Source: an uncultured Blautia sp. (GTDB lineage Bacteria > Bacillota > Clostridia > Lachnospirales > Lachnospiraceae). Taken from it: a stretch of 16,411 nt of DNA. Of the stretch, positions 14,843-16,411 are shown in pieces. Both the position numbers and the translations under genes were made by a program. The DNA lies in assembly GCA_934371915.1 (NCBI GenBank), contig CAKROE010000052.1:1-16411 (forward strand). Direction: 5' to 3'. Within the stretch, counting starts at the first letter, position 1; every line of letters starts with the position of its first letter. Under the pieces are notes generated by a model. That model made no database searches and was not told where the DNA came from. It saw only the letters and a program-made list of their open reading frames with translations.

Positions 14843-15661
14843 CTATAATTTAATAAATTCCGGCTTGCGGTTTTGGAATACAGTATAGTATTTAAAGCCG
14901 CTTTCTGCAAGTATGGCAGCAGCCTTATCAAAATCATAGGCGATTTTGTCCGGGGTATGTGCATCGGCTCCGACCGTGATGATCTCGCCGCCAAGTTCAC
15001 GATAACGGCGGATGACGGCACGGCAGGGATTCGGTTCCCCGAGACCATAATGGAAACCACCTGTATTCAGCTCGATTCCGAGATTTTTGTCAATGACTGT
15101 GCGCAGGATCTCATCCAGAATATCCTGATAACGTTCATAGGAATATTCTCTGTTCTGATTCGGACCATAGCGGACTATATAGTCGATATGTCCGTAAACA
15201 TCCATTCCGGAAAAAGCATTAAGATTCTCAAGAATAGATTCAAAATATTCCCGGTAACACGCGGATTCCTCACGATTTTCAAAAAACACTCCATAATATG
15301 GATCATAACCATGAACCACATGAGAAGAACCAATCACGAAATCAAAAGGTATTGTCTTAAGAAGTTCGTTCAAAGAATCGGCGAGATGTGGCTGCAGTCC
15401 CAGCTCAATGCCGAAATGTATATTCAGTTTTGAACGGTATTTCTCCTGAAGTGAGAAAAGCGTCTCTCTGTATCCGTCCAGATCAAGCTCAAATGTTTCA
15501 TTATCCGGTGTGGGTGGGTAATCAGGATCCAGATGCTCTGTAAAACAGATGCCGGAGAGATTCCGTCGGATCGCCTCATGAATCATATCTTCCATAGATG
15601 TGTCTGAGTCAGCAGAAAAAGAAGAATGCATATGGCAGTCCCATAAGATCTGATTTGACAT
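14843..15661 (-). CDS. hisK: Histidinol-phosphatase, PHP family
   Basis: The enzyme removes phosphate from L-histidinol phosphate, the penultimate stage of histidine synthesis. The 272-residue protein carries the PHP metal-site motifs in order: DCHMHSSFS (H10, H12), ICFTEH (E42, H43), FGIELGL (E86), IGSSHVVHG (H114), VYGHIDYIVRYG (H158), GIELNTGGF and VGADAHTPDKI (D233, H235). Length is right for the HisK/HisJ group. The frame extends ten codons further upstream, but AAGGAGG eight bases before 15661 fixes the start there. No other his gene is in the window. It is the first gene of a probable pair with the GH13 enzyme. Other PHP phosphoesterases are possible, but the motif spacing favours histidinol phosphatase. 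Confidence 0.87.
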   Translation of the reverse strand: MSNQILWDCHMHSSFSADSDTSMEDMIHEAIRRNLSGICFTEHLDPDYPPTPDNETFELDLDGYRETLFSLQEKYRSKLNIHFGIELGLQPHLADSLNELLKTIPFDFVIGSSHVVHGYDPYYGVFFENREESACYREYFESILENLNAFSGMDVYGHIDYIVRYGPNQNREYSYERYQDILDEILRTVIDKNLGIELNTGGFHYGLGEPNPCRAVIRRYRELGGEIITVGADAHTPDKIAYDFDKAAAILAESGFKYYTVFQNRKPEFIKL

Positions 15662-15692
15662 TTTTGTATCCTCCTTTGCATGGACTGACACT

Positions 15693-15701
15693 ATTATAGC
15701 A
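15693..15701 (-). promoter_or_regulatory. Extended -10 promoter of hisK
   Basis: On the - strand TGCTATAAT (15701-15693) is a perfect -10 box with a TGn extension. The hexamer 17 bp further upstream (TAGCAG) is a poor -35, as is usual for extended -10 promoters. Transcription would start about 25 bases before the hisK ATG. Confidence 0.65.
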
Positions 15702-15774
15702 TGTAAAAAACGTTCCTGCTATGGTTTCATTTCTATATTAAAACATTTTTATCATGTTTTTTTATAAAATGGTC

Positions 15775-15803
15775 TTGAATTTTTGTACAAGATTCGATAC
15801 AAT
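15775..15803 (+). promoter_or_regulatory. sigma-A type promoter of gap
   Basis: TTGAAT at 15775-15780, 17 bp, and TACAAT at 15798-15803 (5 of 6). The spacer begins with a palindrome TTGTACAA (15783-15790). Predicted start near 15810, leaving a leader of about 60 nt. Confidence 0.72.
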
Positions 15804-15811
15804 ATGCAATA

Positions 15812-15847
15812 GGTTGACGTTTCTTTAACAAACGCCATAAATCAACC
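15812..15847 (+). promoter_or_regulatory. Nested inverted repeats in the gap leader
   Basis: GGTTGA (15812-15817) pairs with TCAACC (15842-15847), and the adjacent CGTTT (15818-15822) pairs with AAACG (15830-15834). Together they make an 11-bp stem with a 7-base loop and a 7-base one-sided bulge (15835-15841). It would form at the very 5' end of the gap mRNA, upstream of the AGGAGG at 15859-15864. It may stabilise the transcript or serve as an operator for a central glycolytic regulator. Confidence 0.5.
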
Positions 15848-15872
15848 ATTTAATTCATAGGAGGAATTTATC

Positions 15873-16411
15873 ATGGCAGTAAAAGTTGCAATTAACGGAT
15901 TTGGCCGTATCGGTCGTCTGGCTTTCCGTCAGATGTTTGGAGCAGAAGGATTTGAAATCGTTGCTATCAACGACCTTACATCCCCGAAAATGCTGGCTCA
16001 CTTATTAAAATATGATTCAACTCAGGGAAGATACGCTCTGGCTGACAAAGTAGAAGCAGGCGAAGATTCCATCACAGTTGACGGAAAAGAAATCAAAATC
16101 TATGCAAAAGCTAACGCTGCAGAACTTCCTTGGGGAGAAATCGGTGTAGACGTAGTTCTCGAGTGCACAGGTTTCTATACATCCAAAGACAAAGCTCAGG
16201 CTCATATCGATGCAGGTGCTAAACACGTTGTTATTTCCGCTCCGGCTGGAAACGACCTTAAGACAATCGTTTACAATGTAAACCATGAAGGTCTTACAAA
16301 CGAAGATAAAATCATCTCCGCTGCATCCTGTACTACAAACTGCCTTGCACCAATGGCTAAGGCTCTTAACGATCTTGCACCGATCAAATCCGGTATCATG
16401 TGCACAATCCA
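15873..16411 (+). CDS. gap: Glyceraldehyde-3-phosphate dehydrogenase, 5' part (3' end outside window)
   Basis: The enzyme oxidises and phosphorylates glyceraldehyde 3-phosphate to 1,3-bisphosphoglycerate in glycolysis, reducing NAD. The frame is open to the right edge (179 complete codons of about 335). It begins [16 protein letters not shown], the dinucleotide-binding loop. IVAINDLT, with the Asp at 34, indicates NAD preference. [11 protein letters not shown] and [14 protein letters not shown] follow, and the catalytic C153 lies in [19 protein letters not shown] at 15859-15864 supports the ATG at 15873. Codon use is restricted, as in highly expressed genes. It has its own promoter, divergent from hisK. 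Confidence 0.97.
   Translation, partial: MAVKVAINGFGRIGRLAFRQMFGAEGFEIVAINDLTSPKMLAHLLKYDSTQGRYALADKVEAGEDSITVDGKEIKIYAKANAAELPWGEIGVDVVLECTGFYTSKDKAQAHIDAGAKHVVISAPAGNDLKTIVYNVNHEGLTNEDKIISAASCTTNCLAPMAKALNDLAPIKSGIMCTI

Overview
The window looks like a chromosomal housekeeping segment from a Gram-positive, endospore-forming Clostridia, most probably a Lachnospiraceae member of the Blautia/Ruminococcus type. This rests on the gene order recA-recX-rny-spoIIM-xerD, strong AGGAGG ribosome sites, sporulation-type membrane proteins and an iscR-nifS-nifU operon. Genus is an inference; no rRNA or marker comparison could be run. Fourteen protein genes are supported, two of them cut by the window edges (recA on the left, gap on the right). 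No tRNA, rRNA, insertion sequence, prophage or true CRISPR array was seen.

Left part (1-4764, + strand): the 3' two thirds of recA is followed 4 bp later by its regulator recX. A sigma-A promoter overlapping the recX stop codon drives rny (RNase Y), which ends in a very strong hairpin terminator. Next come a SpoIIM-family membrane protein and, from its own promoter, the tyrosine recombinase XerD.

Middle-left (4737-7227, - strand): a terminator hairpin separates xerD from a convergent DAHP synthase gene (shikimate pathway entry), which has its own promoter and an inverted repeat in its 5' leader. Upstream of it lies a SpoVB/MurJ-like lipid flippase gene.

Middle (7274-12168, + strand): an apparent operon iscR-nifS-nifU makes a cysteine-desulfurase/scaffold iron-sulfur assembly system under an Rrf2 regulator with three cysteines. 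A candidate operator lies just upstream of iscR. A P-type cation ATPase gene follows nifU after only 28 bp and carries an unusual acidic insert after its phosphorylation site.

Convergent gap (12096-12633): two terminators pointing at each other enclose a tandem array with an exact 53-bp period. It has five identical 23-bp cores joined by mosaic 30-bp linkers. This is the most unusual DNA structure in the window.

Right part (12568-16411): on the - strand, hisK (PHP-type histidinol phosphatase) and a GH13 amylosucrase-like enzyme form a probable two-gene unit. The enzyme has a roughly 105-residue N-terminal tail containing Lys/Glu-rich decapeptide repeats. Divergent from hisK, gap (glyceraldehyde-3-phosphate dehydrogenase) begins behind a clear promoter and a leader with nested inverted repeats, and runs off the right edge. 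No convincing wholly new system was found; the best candidates for follow-up are the 53-bp repeat, the GH13 tail, the ATPase insert and its link to the isc operon.
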